Below, one piece after another: positions 27,429 to 36,523 of a DNA stretch of 64,000 nt; position 1 is the stretch's first letter; every line of letters begins with the position of its first letter. The stretch is taken from positions 496,001 to 560,000 of the forward strand of contig NZ_JASKUT010000001.1 of NCBI RefSeq assembly GCF_030167925.1, read 5' to 3'. The position numbers were made by a program, and so were the translations under genes. The DNA comes from Paenibacillus silviterrae. Lineage in GTDB: Bacteria; Bacillota; Bacilli; Paenibacillales; NBRC-103111. Under the pieces are notes generated by a model. That model had not been told where the DNA came from, did not search any database, and worked only from the letters and a program-made list of their open reading frames with translations.

Positions 27429-28742
27429 ATGATCAAAAAAGTATCAACCGGTATGGCGGCCTTAACGGCCTTCGCCTTGCTCCTTACGGCCTGCACCGGA
27501 ATGCAGCAAGCGAAAACGAAGCCGGAAGAACCGCCTGCCGTGGTAAGCAACGAGCCCGCAGAGGTCAGCATCTATCTATGGACAATGCCGCAAGCGGAAT
27601 TCGATTTCATTGCGGAGCAGGCCAAGACGAAATTTCCGCACATCACTTTGAAAGCGATTCCGAACACCAACGCCGGTGGACCGAGTCTAGACGCTATGGT
27701 GACGGCGGGTGCGCTTCCCGACTTGTTCGCGGCACGCGGTGTAGCTACCCAAGAGCTGGTGAAGCGTGGACTGCTGTATGATGTAAGCGATTTAATGAAA
27801 AAGCATAAATTCGACAGCTCCCGTCTGGATCCATTGGCCCTTGAGCAGATGAAGAATGAAACGGGTGGAATCATCGCGGGCGTTCCCCTTAGCGGCACGA
27901 CAGGAGGAATTTTGCATTACAACAAGGATTTGTTCGATCGCTTTGGTGTCCCTTATCCTAAGGATGGAATGACATGGGATGAAATTTATGAGATCTCCAA
28001 GCTGATGACACGCAATGAAGACGGAGTACAGTATCGGGGGTTGGCCGAGCGATGGATGGATACGTTCTTTGCGATGAATCCATATGGGGAAACCTACTTG
28101 AGCTTGACGGAGGATAAGGCCAACGTGAATACGGAGGGCTGGAAACGAATTGCCGAGAATTTCGCTCGCTTCTATACCATTCCGGGATTGAAATTTGATG
28201 CGAAAACGATAAACAAAGAGCAGGATTGGAGGGTGTTTATCGAGGGAAGGGCTGCCATGTCCGTATTCTCCTCCCGCAATTTTATGAACTGGAACTTCCG
28301 TTGGGATATCGTCAGTCTTCCTACCTACAAGGATAAGCCCGGCATCGGAAGACCTGCTGATTTCCGTAATCTGTATGTGATGAGCAGCAGCAAGAATAAA
28401 GACGCAGCCTTCCAAATCGCCTCTTGGCTGACCTCGGACGACATGCAGTCCAAGCTGGCGGCGGATTTCGGAGTATTCCCCGTCGTAACAAGCGATGCTG
28501 TCCGGAAGAACTTCCAGAAAAACGACCCGCTCTATAAAGATAAAAACATCGCCGCTCATTTCGTGAATAAAGTAGGACCCGGAGCTCCCGGACGCAAGGC
28601 CGGTTTGGTGAACGTTGACGCTCAGACGCCGCTCATGAAGGAGCTGGAGAAGGTCATTGTGGAAGGCAAGGACTTGAACAGTGCGTTGAGAGCTGCGGAG
28701 GAAGCGATCAACCGGGCCATTACAACGGAAAAGTCCAAGTAA
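27429..28742 (+). CDS. Extracellular solute-binding lipoprotein (family 1), orphan
   Basis: A 437-residue lipoprotein with lipobox LLTAC (Cys22), of the smaller family-1 type that serves MalFG-like permeases. Its centre (YPKDGMTWDEIYEISKLM and YRGL) closely matches the binding protein at 54710, so these are paralogues. No permease is adjacent; the next gene, 87 bp on, encodes a secreted beta-helix protein, and no terminator separates them. The start at ATG 27429 is chosen because GGAGGG lies between it and the in-frame ATG at 27408. It probably captures products released by the beta-helix protein. Confidence 0.9.
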   Translation: MIKKVSTGMAALTAFALLLTACTGMQQAKTKPEEPPAVVSNEPAEVSIYLWTMPQAEFDFIAEQAKTKFPHITLKAIPNTNAGGPSLDAMVTAGALPDLFAARGVATQELVKRGLLYDVSDLMKKHKFDSSRLDPLALEQMKNETGGIIAGVPLSGTTGGILHYNKDLFDRFGVPYPKDGMTWDEIYEISKLMTRNEDGVQYRGLAERWMDTFFAMNPYGETYLSLTEDKANVNTEGWKRIAENFARFYTIPGLKFDAKTINKEQDWRVFIEGRAAMSVFSSRNFMNWNFRWDIVSLPTYKDKPGIGRPADFRNLYVMSSSKNKDAAFQIASWLTSDDMQSKLAADFGVFPVVTSDAVRKNFQKNDPLYKDKNIAAHFVNKVGPGAPGRKAGLVNVDAQTPLMKELEKVIVEGKDLNSALRAAEEAINRAITTEKSK

Positions 28743-28829
28743 CACGCCGTCAAGCTTCCCAGGGAAGGGGGTGATCCGTCTAAAACCCGTCGCGTTTGAG
28801 AGCAGATCTATTTCATGGGAGGTATGGGG

Positions 28830-31800
28830 ATGTTCAGCAGGAGCAGAAAGCTTAGTCTTCACGCAAGTCTGGCTATGGTAGTTGCCGCCTCTACGGTAGG
28901 AATATCGTTGACGGAGGGAGTGAATGTCGTGAACGCTTCAAGCGGAATCACCTATTATGTCTCAACAACGGGCAGCGATGACACCGGAACGGGAACGCTG
29001 GAGGCGCCGTTCCGAACGCCACACAAGGCTAGAGATGTAGTGAGGCAGCAGATCGCCGGAGGCATGAATGAGGATATTACGGTGATGCTGCGGGGAGGCA
29101 CCTACCGTTTGGAGAGCACCTTAGCGTTCAATGAGCTGGATTCCGGCCGGGACGGACATCGCATTACCTATCGGAGCTACCCGGGAGAGAATGCGGTGCT
29201 GGATGCCAGCAAGCCGATTACAGGCTGGCAGCTTCATAACGGAAACATCTATAAGGCCAATGTCGGTACATCTTGGAGCTTTGACGTCCTGTTCGAAAAT
29301 CAGGTGCAGGCGATGAAGGCACGATATCCGAATATTCAGGGAGATACGAATGCATACCGCCGGGTGCAGGCACTTGTAGCAGGGGATGACCGGAAAAGCT
29401 TCGTCTTCGCCCAAGGCGACATCCCGTCGGTGACGAATCCGACTACTCTGGAGACGTATATTTGGCCCGGAGGGGCGCAGGGCTACCAATATTGGTATTC
29501 TTATACCGTCGGTGTAAGCGCTATCAACTATGTGAATCGAACGGTTACCTTAACCAAGCCTGTAGGCTATGTCATCGGTCCGGGGTCCCGTTATTTCATG
29601 CAGGGGGCGCTGGAGCTGCTCGATCAGCCGGGTGAATTTTTCCTGGATCGGAGCACCGGCACGGTTTATTATTATCCTCATGATACCGCTCAGCTGATTG
29701 GAGGCATAGCGGCCCCGTTCGCGGGAGAGGTCGTCAGGCTTACAGGCAGTTCGTCTTCCGCTCCGGTTACGGATATCACGCTGGAGGGATTGACCATCCG
29801 CAATACCAATGTCGGTAAGGATGGCATCCACGGGGAGAACCTCGAGCGCGTCCACGTACTGAACAGCCGCATCTACAACACAGGGGAGCACGGTATTCAG
29901 CTGCTGGGCTGGGCGAAGTCAAACCGGATCGAGGGCAACGAAATACAAAATATCGGCTACAATGGAGTCAGCATCGAAGGCTTGGCCAAGACAGCCGAAC
30001 ATGTCAGTTCCGGGAATATCGTAACCAATAATCATGTGCATCACGTAGGCAAATTTTACGGCAACAGCGGTGGGGTCCGCATCTATGACAGCGGGGAAAA
30101 TATTGTTTCCCATAACCGAGTTCATCACTCTCCGCGTTATGCCATTCACATCAAAGCGCAGCGCAAGGGATATCTGGTCGGCACGACCATAGAGAATGTG
30201 CTTGTGACGGAAAACAATTATCGCGATTACCAGCATGCCCGCAACAATCTTGTGGAGTACAACGATGTTTCCCATGCCACGACAGATTCACAGGATGCCG
30301 GAATTATTGCAGGCTGGGGCACGGGTACCGGCAACATCGTTCGTTACAATCTGGTTCATGACAGCGACCTGCAGCTGCTCACGGAGGTTCCAAGCCGTTC
30401 CTTCGGGTATGGACTGTATTTCGACGACAATTCCGATGACGTGCTGCTTCAAGGGAATATCGTTCACAGCCTGCAGCAGACGGGGGGCGGTTACCTGAAC
30501 AGCTCCGTGATGCTGAAGGGCATCGGCATTCGGCTCGAAAATAACATTATTGCCGGTAACCGCGAGCAGAACGGGACGATCGGCTCCACGCAAACCGGGG
30601 GAGAAATCTCTTCCGAGCTGGAGATTACCCGTAATATTTTGTACCAGAACGATGCCAAGCTGTACTCCATCAATTATTGGGATGAAAACAAGTTTACTCA
30701 CGCGGATCATAACGTGTACTATACAACAAAAGGGACTTATGAATTCGGTGGTTCCATTCCTGCCCCCCATTATGATCGATGGCTCGAGCTGCAGCTTGGG
30801 AAATTCGATCAGCATTCCATCGTGGCGGAGGATCCCCGTTTCATGAACGCTGCGGAGCACGACTACCGGCTGAGGTACGATTCGCCAGCCTACAAGCTGG
30901 GAATGATAGACCTTGATCGTCAGAGCATGGGGCTAAAGGGCGACTACCCGTACGCCGATCCGAACGATCCGCTTGCAGTCCTGTTCGTGAAAAAAGCAGG
31001 GGAATCGACGAACAAGGCATGGACCGTGCTGGAACCGAGTCAGAGCGCCAAGCTGAAAGTATCCGGGCGAACTGCGCAAGGGTACTTCATCAAACCCGCA
31101 CACTCATCGATCAGCTTTGCTTCCAGTCATCCAAGCGTGGCCGCCGTGAGCTCGACCGGCGTTGTTCAAGCGATCGGTTACGGAGCCGCGACGATTACGA
31201 TTTCCGCCACACACAACGGGGTAACGAAGACGACGAGCTTCGATGTATTGGTTCATGACAGCTTGGCTTCGGTAGGGATCCATGTTCCGGACAGCATGCA
31301 GGTCGGAGCCTCTGTCCATGCGGATGTTTACGGCGTCTCCGTCTTGGGGAGATACGTCGAGGTAACCGGTGCATCGGTTCAATATGCAAGCAGCTCGCCG
31401 ACGGTGGCTGCGGTTGATTCGAATGGTCAGGTCACGGGAACCGGCACAGGCACAGCGGTATTGTCTGCCCAGGTCACCGTGGCAGGAAGCGTCTACACGG
31501 TCAGCAAGCCGATAGAAGTGTATGTGACCTCCACGGAGCTGGAAACGTATGATTTCGAAGGATCCGGCACCGGGGGCTGGGTATCGCTTTCGGGAACCTG
31601 GCAGATTGTCGAGGATGGCGATAATCATGCTTATCAGAATACGAATACAGCGAACACGGCCCGAAGCTACCTGGGGCACATCATCCGCTCCGACTATTCG
31701 CTTAAGGCGCGAATGAAGGCAGACGCATGGGGGACAGGAAATCCGGTGCGGCTCGGCTTGATCGGAAGATATGTGAATAGCACGAACTTCTATTATGCGG

Positions 31801-32078
31801 CATACGAGCAAACTACACAGAGATTTAAGCTGTTCAAAATCGTCAATGGAACGGTTAGCACCATCGCTTCCTCTGCGGTTATGCCGACCGACTTTACCGC
31901 CGGTTATCGGGAGATGAAGCTGGATCTTGTGGGTACCTCACTAAGACTGTATCTAGATGGCAACGAGGTGCTATCGGCTCAGGATTCCTCCTTCTCGGAA
32001 GGCTATCCCGGCTTGTACGCTTACAACCAGAAAACGTACTTCGACGATATTGTGGTAGAGGACATTTCCGGCAGCTGA
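28830..32078 (+). CDS. Secreted right-handed beta-helix protein with Big2 and LamG-like domains
   Basis: A 1082-residue exported protein with a signal peptide ending near VVNA-SSG. The N-terminal opening YYVSTTGSDDTGTGTLEAPF is typical of right-handed beta-helix polysaccharide lyases and hydrolases, and the helix repeats (IRNTNVGKDGIHGENLERV, NSRIYNTGEHGIQLLG) run to about residue 620. Two bacterial Ig-like (Big2) domains follow near 720-910 and a C-terminal ConA/LamG-like domain (FEGSGTGGW, KMKLDL-type strands). The start at ATG 28830 fits GGGAGG seven bases upstream, better than in-frame ATGs at 28815 and 28824. It probably degrades a polysaccharide whose fragments are taken up through 27429. 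The catalytic family cannot be assigned by eye. Confidence 0.85.
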   Translation: MFSRSRKLSLHASLAMVVAASTVGISLTEGVNVVNASSGITYYVSTTGSDDTGTGTLEAPFRTPHKARDVVRQQIAGGMNEDITVMLRGGTYRLESTLAFNELDSGRDGHRITYRSYPGENAVLDASKPITGWQLHNGNIYKANVGTSWSFDVLFENQVQAMKARYPNIQGDTNAYRRVQALVAGDDRKSFVFAQGDIPSVTNPTTLETYIWPGGAQGYQYWYSYTVGVSAINYVNRTVTLTKPVGYVIGPGSRYFMQGALELLDQPGEFFLDRSTGTVYYYPHDTAQLIGGIAAPFAGEVVRLTGSSSSAPVTDITLEGLTIRNTNVGKDGIHGENLERVHVLNSRIYNTGEHGIQLLGWAKSNRIEGNEIQNIGYNGVSIEGLAKTAEHVSSGNIVTNNHVHHVGKFYGNSGGVRIYDSGENIVSHNRVHHSPRYAIHIKAQRKGYLVGTTIENVLVTENNYRDYQHARNNLVEYNDVSHATTDSQDAGIIAGWGTGTGNIVRYNLVHDSDLQLLTEVPSRSFGYGLYFDDNSDDVLLQGNIVHSLQQTGGGYLNSSVMLKGIGIRLENNIIAGNREQNGTIGSTQTGGEISSELEITRNILYQNDAKLYSINYWDENKFTHADHNVYYTTKGTYEFGGSIPAPHYDRWLELQLGKFDQHSIVAEDPRFMNAAEHDYRLRYDSPAYKLGMIDLDRQSMGLKGDYPYADPNDPLAVLFVKKAGESTNKAWTVLEPSQSAKLKVSGRTAQGYFIKPAHSSISFASSHPSVAAVSSTGVVQAIGYGAATITISATHNGVTKTTSFDVLVHDSLASVGIHVPDSMQVGASVHADVYGVSVLGRYVEVTGASVQYASSSPTVAAVDSNGQVTGTGTGTAVLSAQVTVAGSVYTVSKPIEVYVTSTELETYDFEGSGTGGWVSLSGTWQIVEDGDNHAYQNTNTANTARSYLGHIIRSDYSLKARMKADAWGTGNPVRLGLIGRYVNSTNFYYAAYEQTTQRFKLFKIVNGTVSTIASSAVMPTDFTAGYREMKLDLVGTSLRLYLDGNEVLSAQDSSFSEGYPGLYAYNQKTYFDDIVVEDISGS

Positions 32079-32104
32079 GAAGCCAAGCATGCAATGACTT
32101 GTAG

Positions 32105-32147
32105 AACCAACCCGCCTTTTCTAAGTAGAGAGAAGGCGGGTTGGTTT
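32105..32147 (+). terminator. Rho-independent terminator of the 27429-32078 operon
   Basis: A long stem pairs AACCAACCCGCCTTTTCT with AGAGAAGGCGGGTTGGTT, with few mismatches; the trailing T tract is short. Confidence 0.85.
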
Positions 32148-32152
32148 GTGTA

Positions 32153-32214
32153 AACAATTGTCCATACTGTGGAAATGATCGTGTATTTACTCTAGAGAGC
32201 ACGGTCTATATAAT
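32153..32214 (+). promoter_or_regulatory. Activator-type promoter of the AraC gene at 32301 (shared regulon element)
   Basis: AACAATTGTCCATAC begins at 32153, and a second copy (ATCGTGTATTTAC) starts 21 bp after the matching bases. The -35 is TTTACT (32186-32191), the spacer 17 bp, and the -10 TATAAT (32209-32214). The layout is identical base for base in spacing to 27313-27374. Confidence 0.65.
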
Positions 32215-32300
32215 AAGGTACAAACAATGTTCCGCAGCTTTTACGCAGCAAAATGTAAGCGCATACTGTAGAGAGAAGCACAGAAGAGGGGGGTTACGCT

Positions 32301-34424
32301 ATGAAGTTTTTTCCTGGTAACCGTTCCGCGGACTGGCGGAGGCTGATCCTGTCCTACTTAGCCCTGACGATTGTTATTATTTTAGCCATCGGCGGCTATC
32401 TTACGAAGCAGGCACAGGAGCTTTATACCCGCGAGCTCGCTCAGGAGAATCTCCATCAGCTGCAGCGCGTTCAGAATTTCGTGGAAGAAAATTACTTGAA
32501 TCGGTACGAGATGTCCGTTCTCAATAAGGCTATGACCACCATACGTTCGTCCAGTACGGAGGAGATCAACTTCTTCCTGGAGAACGGGATGGAGGGAAAT
32601 TACTATAAAATCGTAAGGCTTACCAATGACCTTCGAACGCTGATTATGGCTTCTCCCGGCTTGGATAACATCTCGATCTATTATAAGCATTCGGACATGG
32701 TGGTAGATCAGGACTATTATTACGAGTCCCCGGCAAGCTCTCCGAATTATGAGCTGCTCAAGGATATCGACAAAGCCGAGCCGCACAGATGGTTCGCTCG
32801 AACGGTCAGAGATAACGATGGGGCGGAAAAGCGGCTGCTGAGCTACATTTATACGCTGCCCTACCGGTCCAAGGGAACGCAGGTAAAAGGTTATATGATC
32901 ATCGATCTGAATGTGATGGACGTGGTCGGCAAGCTGCAGGCACTGATTCAGAATGCCGATGACAGGTACTATATTTATACCGAGAAGGGGGCCCTTGCGG
33001 TTTCCAACACGATGCTGACTCGGGGACCTTTGCCGGAGCCGCCCGTAGTAGAGCTGGAGAGTAAGCTTGGGGAACAGGAGTACAAAACACTTAGGTTGAC
33101 GAAAGAAGGAAAGGAGGTCAGCCTGTCGGCCTACGAATCGGGAAGCGGGTGGAAGTATGTCAGCCTTCGGCCTATCGATTCCACCATGCTGCTTGCGAAT
33201 CGGCTGCAGAGCAAGGTGTGGGTCATCAGCCTTGTCGTGCTGCTGCTCGGCGTGATTCTATCTTATGTCATGTCGATTGGCTTTCATAAACGGATACAGG
33301 GGCTGATGCTCCGTCTTCAGCAGATGCTTGAGGTGCAGCACAACAAGCATCTGCAGGATCTGCTTGTCGGCAAGCTGCCTGCGGAAGGGGAGCAGCTGCC
33401 CATACAGCCCCACGGCAGCTTTGTTGTGACTCTCCTCCAGGCGGAATCGGGTCATTCCTCTGCGGTATTGCAGCAGCAATTCGAGATGAAGAACCACGCC
33501 ATACCGAGCTATGCCATCCAGGTGAACGGTTATCAGACTGCGGTGATTTATTGTGTCGATCATCTCCATGCATGGGAAGCCGTCCGGCACGTGCGTCATG
33601 ATCTGGAGCATTGGAGAGTCAAACTGAACGGCGACATTCGCTTTGCCGCGGCGGTAGGCAGTGTCGTTCAGGGGTTGGAGCAGATTCAGGTCTCCTATAT
33701 GGAGGCGCAGGAGGCCATGGCATACGTATTCGTCGAGGGGATGGCACTTCTCATAGCTTATGAGGAGCTGGAAGAGAAGCAGCCGATATCGATTGAACTG
33801 CTGGAGAGCCAAGCTCTGGAGAACAAGCTTCGGTCAGGAGACGAGGCTCTGGTGCGGGAGCATTATCGGGAATGCTCGCGGTACCTGCTCGAAGCGAACC
33901 TCACTCTGGAGGCTTATGAGATGCTGCTGCATCACTTGGCGCTGACGCTGGCGAAGGTGGTGATGGATACCGGGAAAGGCAGCTTCAAGCTGACGTCCTC
34001 GGATATTATTGCCGGCTATCGCAGAGGCTCGCTGAAAGAAACCGTAGCTTATTTAGAGGAAACCAGCATCGAGTTTATGTCGTGCCAGAAGGAAATGGGA
34101 GACACACAGTACGAACGCGTCGCCCAGCAGTTGAAGGAATATATCGATCTGCAGCTGGAACGCGACTTGTCCCTGGATGATTTGGCGGACTATGCGGGAT
34201 ACTCCAAGCAGTTTATCGGCAGAGTGTTCAAGGAGCAGTATCACTGCACGCTTGCTGAATATATGAGCAGGCAGCGGCTGGAGCTTGCACGGAAGCTGTT
34301 GTCCGAAAAAACGCATTCGATTGCAGAGGTCGCCAGAATGAGCGGGTTCCGTAGCGTTCCGTATTTCACTACAAAATTTAAGCAATGCTGGGGAGTAACC
34401 CCTGCCCAATATCGAAATCAATAA
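32301..34424 (+). CDS. Membrane-anchored AraC-family sensor regulator
   Basis: A 707-residue one-component regulator. Membrane segment 1 is near residues 14-35 (LILSYLALTIVIILAIGGYL), the extracellular sensor reaches to about 300, and membrane segment 2 is near 305-327 (VISLVVLLLGVILSYVMSIG). An AraC HTH occupies the last 95 residues (SVPYFTTKFKQCWGVTPAQYR). A GAGGGGGG ribosome-binding site precedes the ATG. It lies upstream of the 34588-38065 importer and downstream of the beta-helix gene, and its own promoter carries the same tandem element as those of 27429 and 39126. It may therefore be the activator of that mini-regulon and of itself. Confidence 0.92.
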   Translation: MKFFPGNRSADWRRLILSYLALTIVIILAIGGYLTKQAQELYTRELAQENLHQLQRVQNFVEENYLNRYEMSVLNKAMTTIRSSSTEEINFFLENGMEGNYYKIVRLTNDLRTLIMASPGLDNISIYYKHSDMVVDQDYYYESPASSPNYELLKDIDKAEPHRWFARTVRDNDGAEKRLLSYIYTLPYRSKGTQVKGYMIIDLNVMDVVGKLQALIQNADDRYYIYTEKGALAVSNTMLTRGPLPEPPVVELESKLGEQEYKTLRLTKEGKEVSLSAYESGSGWKYVSLRPIDSTMLLANRLQSKVWVISLVVLLLGVILSYVMSIGFHKRIQGLMLRLQQMLEVQHNKHLQDLLVGKLPAEGEQLPIQPHGSFVVTLLQAESGHSSAVLQQQFEMKNHAIPSYAIQVNGYQTAVIYCVDHLHAWEAVRHVRHDLEHWRVKLNGDIRFAAAVGSVVQGLEQIQVSYMEAQEAMAYVFVEGMALLIAYEELEEKQPISIELLESQALENKLRSGDEALVREHYRECSRYLLEANLTLEAYEMLLHHLALTLAKVVMDTGKGSFKLTSSDIIAGYRRGSLKETVAYLEETSIEFMSCQKEMGDTQYERVAQQLKEYIDLQLERDLSLDDLADYAGYSKQFIGRVFKEQYHCTLAEYMSRQRLELARKLLSEKTHSIAEVARMSGFRSVPYFTTKFKQCWGVTPAQYRNQ

Positions 34425-34429
34425 GCCGT

Positions 34430-34466
34430 AGCCCCCGCCTGAACCTGAGGCAGGGGCTGTTTTTTT
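34430..34466 (+). terminator. Rho-independent terminator of the AraC gene at 32301
   Basis: AGCCCCCGCCT pairs with AGGCAGGGGCT (one bulge) and is followed by TTTTTTT. Confidence 0.88.
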
Positions 34467-34483
34467 CGTACCCCGCCGACGCT

Positions 34484-34547
34484 AATTCATATCCTGTAAG
34501 CTCAATTCAGATATTGAAATTGAAAACAGTGCGATTCCGCATATAAG
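34484..34547 (+). promoter_or_regulatory. Probable promoter of the 34588 importer operon
   Basis: The -35 box is TTGAAA (34520-34525), the spacer 16 bp and the -10 box TATAAG (34542-34547). AATTCA is repeated at 34484 and 34504, upstream of the -35. Confidence 0.45.
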
Positions 34548-34587
34548 ATCAATTTATGAAACAGCTACAGGAAAGGGGACAGACATC

Positions 34588-35520
34588 TTGAGAGCGATAA
34601 CAGCATGGTTTAACGCGGATGTGAGAAAGGAATACCGCAAGTGCAAGTATTTATTTTTGATGCTGGCACCGGTCCTGCTCTACTACATCATCTTCGAGTA
34701 CGGCCCGTTGTACGGCGTGCAGATTGCATTCAAGGATTACCGCATTAGGGAGGGGATCCTAGGGAGCCCATGGGTTGGCTTCAAGCACTTTATTTATTTG
34801 TTTACCTCCTCGCCGGATTTTTTTCGCATTATGAAGAACACCCTGCTGCTCAGCTTTTACCACATTGTGTTCGGGTTTCCGGCGCCTATTGTGCTGGCGC
34901 TTTTATTTAATGAAATTCGTATCGAGATGTTCAAGCGGATTACGCAAACCATCAGCTATCTGCCTCACTTTTTGTCGTGGGTCGTGCTGAGCGGGCTTTT
35001 GATCACGATTCTTTCCCCGACGACGGGCACGGTCAATCAGCTTTTGTCGATGGTCGGGATGGAGCCGATTTATTTCCTGGGAGATCCTCAGTATTTCCGT
35101 TTCACCTTGGTCGTTTCTTCCATATGGAAGGAAGTGGGTTGGGGGACGATCATTTATTTGGCAGCGCTCGCAGGTGTCGATCCCGCGCTGTATGAAGCGG
35201 CAGTAATGGATGGGGCCAACCGCTGGAAGCAAACGTGGCACATCACTCTGCCCGGCATTATTCCGGTCATCACGATCATGTTTATTTTCCGGATCGGTGC
35301 GGTACTGAATGCCGGCTTTGACCAAGTGCTGAATTTGTATAGTCCGAATACGTACAGTGTGGGAGATATTCTGGATACGTATGTATATCGCGCTGGTCTT
35401 ACCCAGCTGCAATACAGCTTGACCGCAGCCGTCGGGCTGTTTAAGAATGTGGTGGCGTTCACCCTGGTGCTCCTGACGAATTACATGGTCAAGAAGCTTG
35501 GACAGGAGGGGATTCTCTAA
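34588..35520 (+). CDS. ABC sugar importer permease, LplB-type
   Basis: A 310-residue permease of the LplB/AlgM1 group starting at TTG 34588, with GAAAGGGG upstream. It has about six membrane segments, the EYGPLYGVQIAFKDYR block, and the EAA loop EAAVMDGANRWKQTWHITLP. Its stop codon shares one base with the ATG of the next permease, showing tight translational coupling. Partners are 35520 (permease) and 36524 (binding protein). Confidence 0.94.
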   Translation: MRAITAWFNADVRKEYRKCKYLFLMLAPVLLYYIIFEYGPLYGVQIAFKDYRIREGILGSPWVGFKHFIYLFTSSPDFFRIMKNTLLLSFYHIVFGFPAPIVLALLFNEIRIEMFKRITQTISYLPHFLSWVVLSGLLITILSPTTGTVNQLLSMVGMEPIYFLGDPQYFRFTLVVSSIWKEVGWGTIIYLAALAGVDPALYEAAVMDGANRWKQTWHITLPGIIPVITIMFIFRIGAVLNAGFDQVLNLYSPNTYSVGDILDTYVYRAGLTQLQYSLTAAVGLFKNVVAFTLVLLTNYMVKKLGQEGIL

Positions 35521-36404
35521 TGCCGGCCACACGACTCAGCAAAGCGGAGAGCGTTTTTCAATATGTGAATCTGGCGGTCATTACATTCTTTTGTATCACC
35601 GTGCTCTATCCTTTCTTACATGTGCTGTCGGTTTCCCTAAGCACACCGTCCGAAGCGATCCGGCCCGGTATTCATCTCTATCCCAAGGAGTTCACCTTCG
35701 CCGCTTACGAGCAGGCGCTGCAGACGAAGGGCATCTGGATGGGCTATTACAATACGATCTTTCGTACGGTTGTCGGCACGCTTCTCTCTTTGATTGTCAT
35801 GACCATGGGGGCTTACGCGTTGTCGAAAAAATATTTGCCGCACCGGGGATTTTATACCATGTTCATCGTGATCACCATGTTTTTTAGCGGCGGATTGATC
35901 CCAACGTTTCTGCTGATAAGGGGCTTAGGCTTATACGACTCGCTCTGGGCGTTAATCATCCCCGGATTGATTAACACCTTCTATATGCTGATCATGCGCA
36001 ATTTCTTTCTGGGGCTGCCCCAGGAGCTGGAGGATTCCGCCAAGATGGACGGAGCGCACGATTTTCAAATTCTTTTTCGGATCGTCCTGCCGATCTCCAA
36101 GCCCATCCTGGCAACGATAAGCTTATGGCTTGCCGTTCATCATTGGAATGAGTGGTTTCAAGGGCTGATTTATATCCAGGATCAATCCAAGCTGGTGCTT
36201 CAAATTTATCTTCGCCGGCTAATTGTGGAGAGCAGCGACCTCGAGACGAAGCAGCTGATGGATCAAGCGTCGGAGCAGGAGGTAGTGGCCGAGAGCGTCA
36301 AGGCAGCCGTGCTGATGATTGCTACGCTGCCGATTCTTGTGGTGTATCCGTTTATTCAAAAATATTTTGTCAAGGGCGCGCTGATCGGGTCTGTGAAAGG
36401 GTAA
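35520..36404 (+). CDS. ABC sugar importer permease, YtcP/LplC-type
   Basis: A 294-residue permease with the EAA loop DSAKMDGAHDFQILFRIVLP, the FFSGGLIPTFLLIR block and C-terminus KGALIGSVKG. It overlaps the upstream permease by one base (TAATG). The gap of 119 bp to the binding-protein gene contains a TATGAT at 36490-36495 that might act as an internal promoter, but no terminator. Confidence 0.94.
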   Translation: MPATRLSKAESVFQYVNLAVITFFCITVLYPFLHVLSVSLSTPSEAIRPGIHLYPKEFTFAAYEQALQTKGIWMGYYNTIFRTVVGTLLSLIVMTMGAYALSKKYLPHRGFYTMFIVITMFFSGGLIPTFLLIRGLGLYDSLWALIIPGLINTFYMLIMRNFFLGLPQELEDSAKMDGAHDFQILFRIVLPISKPILATISLWLAVHHWNEWFQGLIYIQDQSKLVLQIYLRRLIVESSDLETKQLMDQASEQEVVAESVKAAVLMIATLPILVVYPFIQKYFVKGALIGSVKG

Positions 36405-36523
36405 TGCGCAGGCTGCCTGAAAGGGGGGATGTCCTTAGCAGAGAAACGGATGATCGAACGGCTCTTTATCCCGGTTGCGCAATTACATGGTATGATGAAA
36501 ATGAAGCTTAGGGAGGTCTTTAT

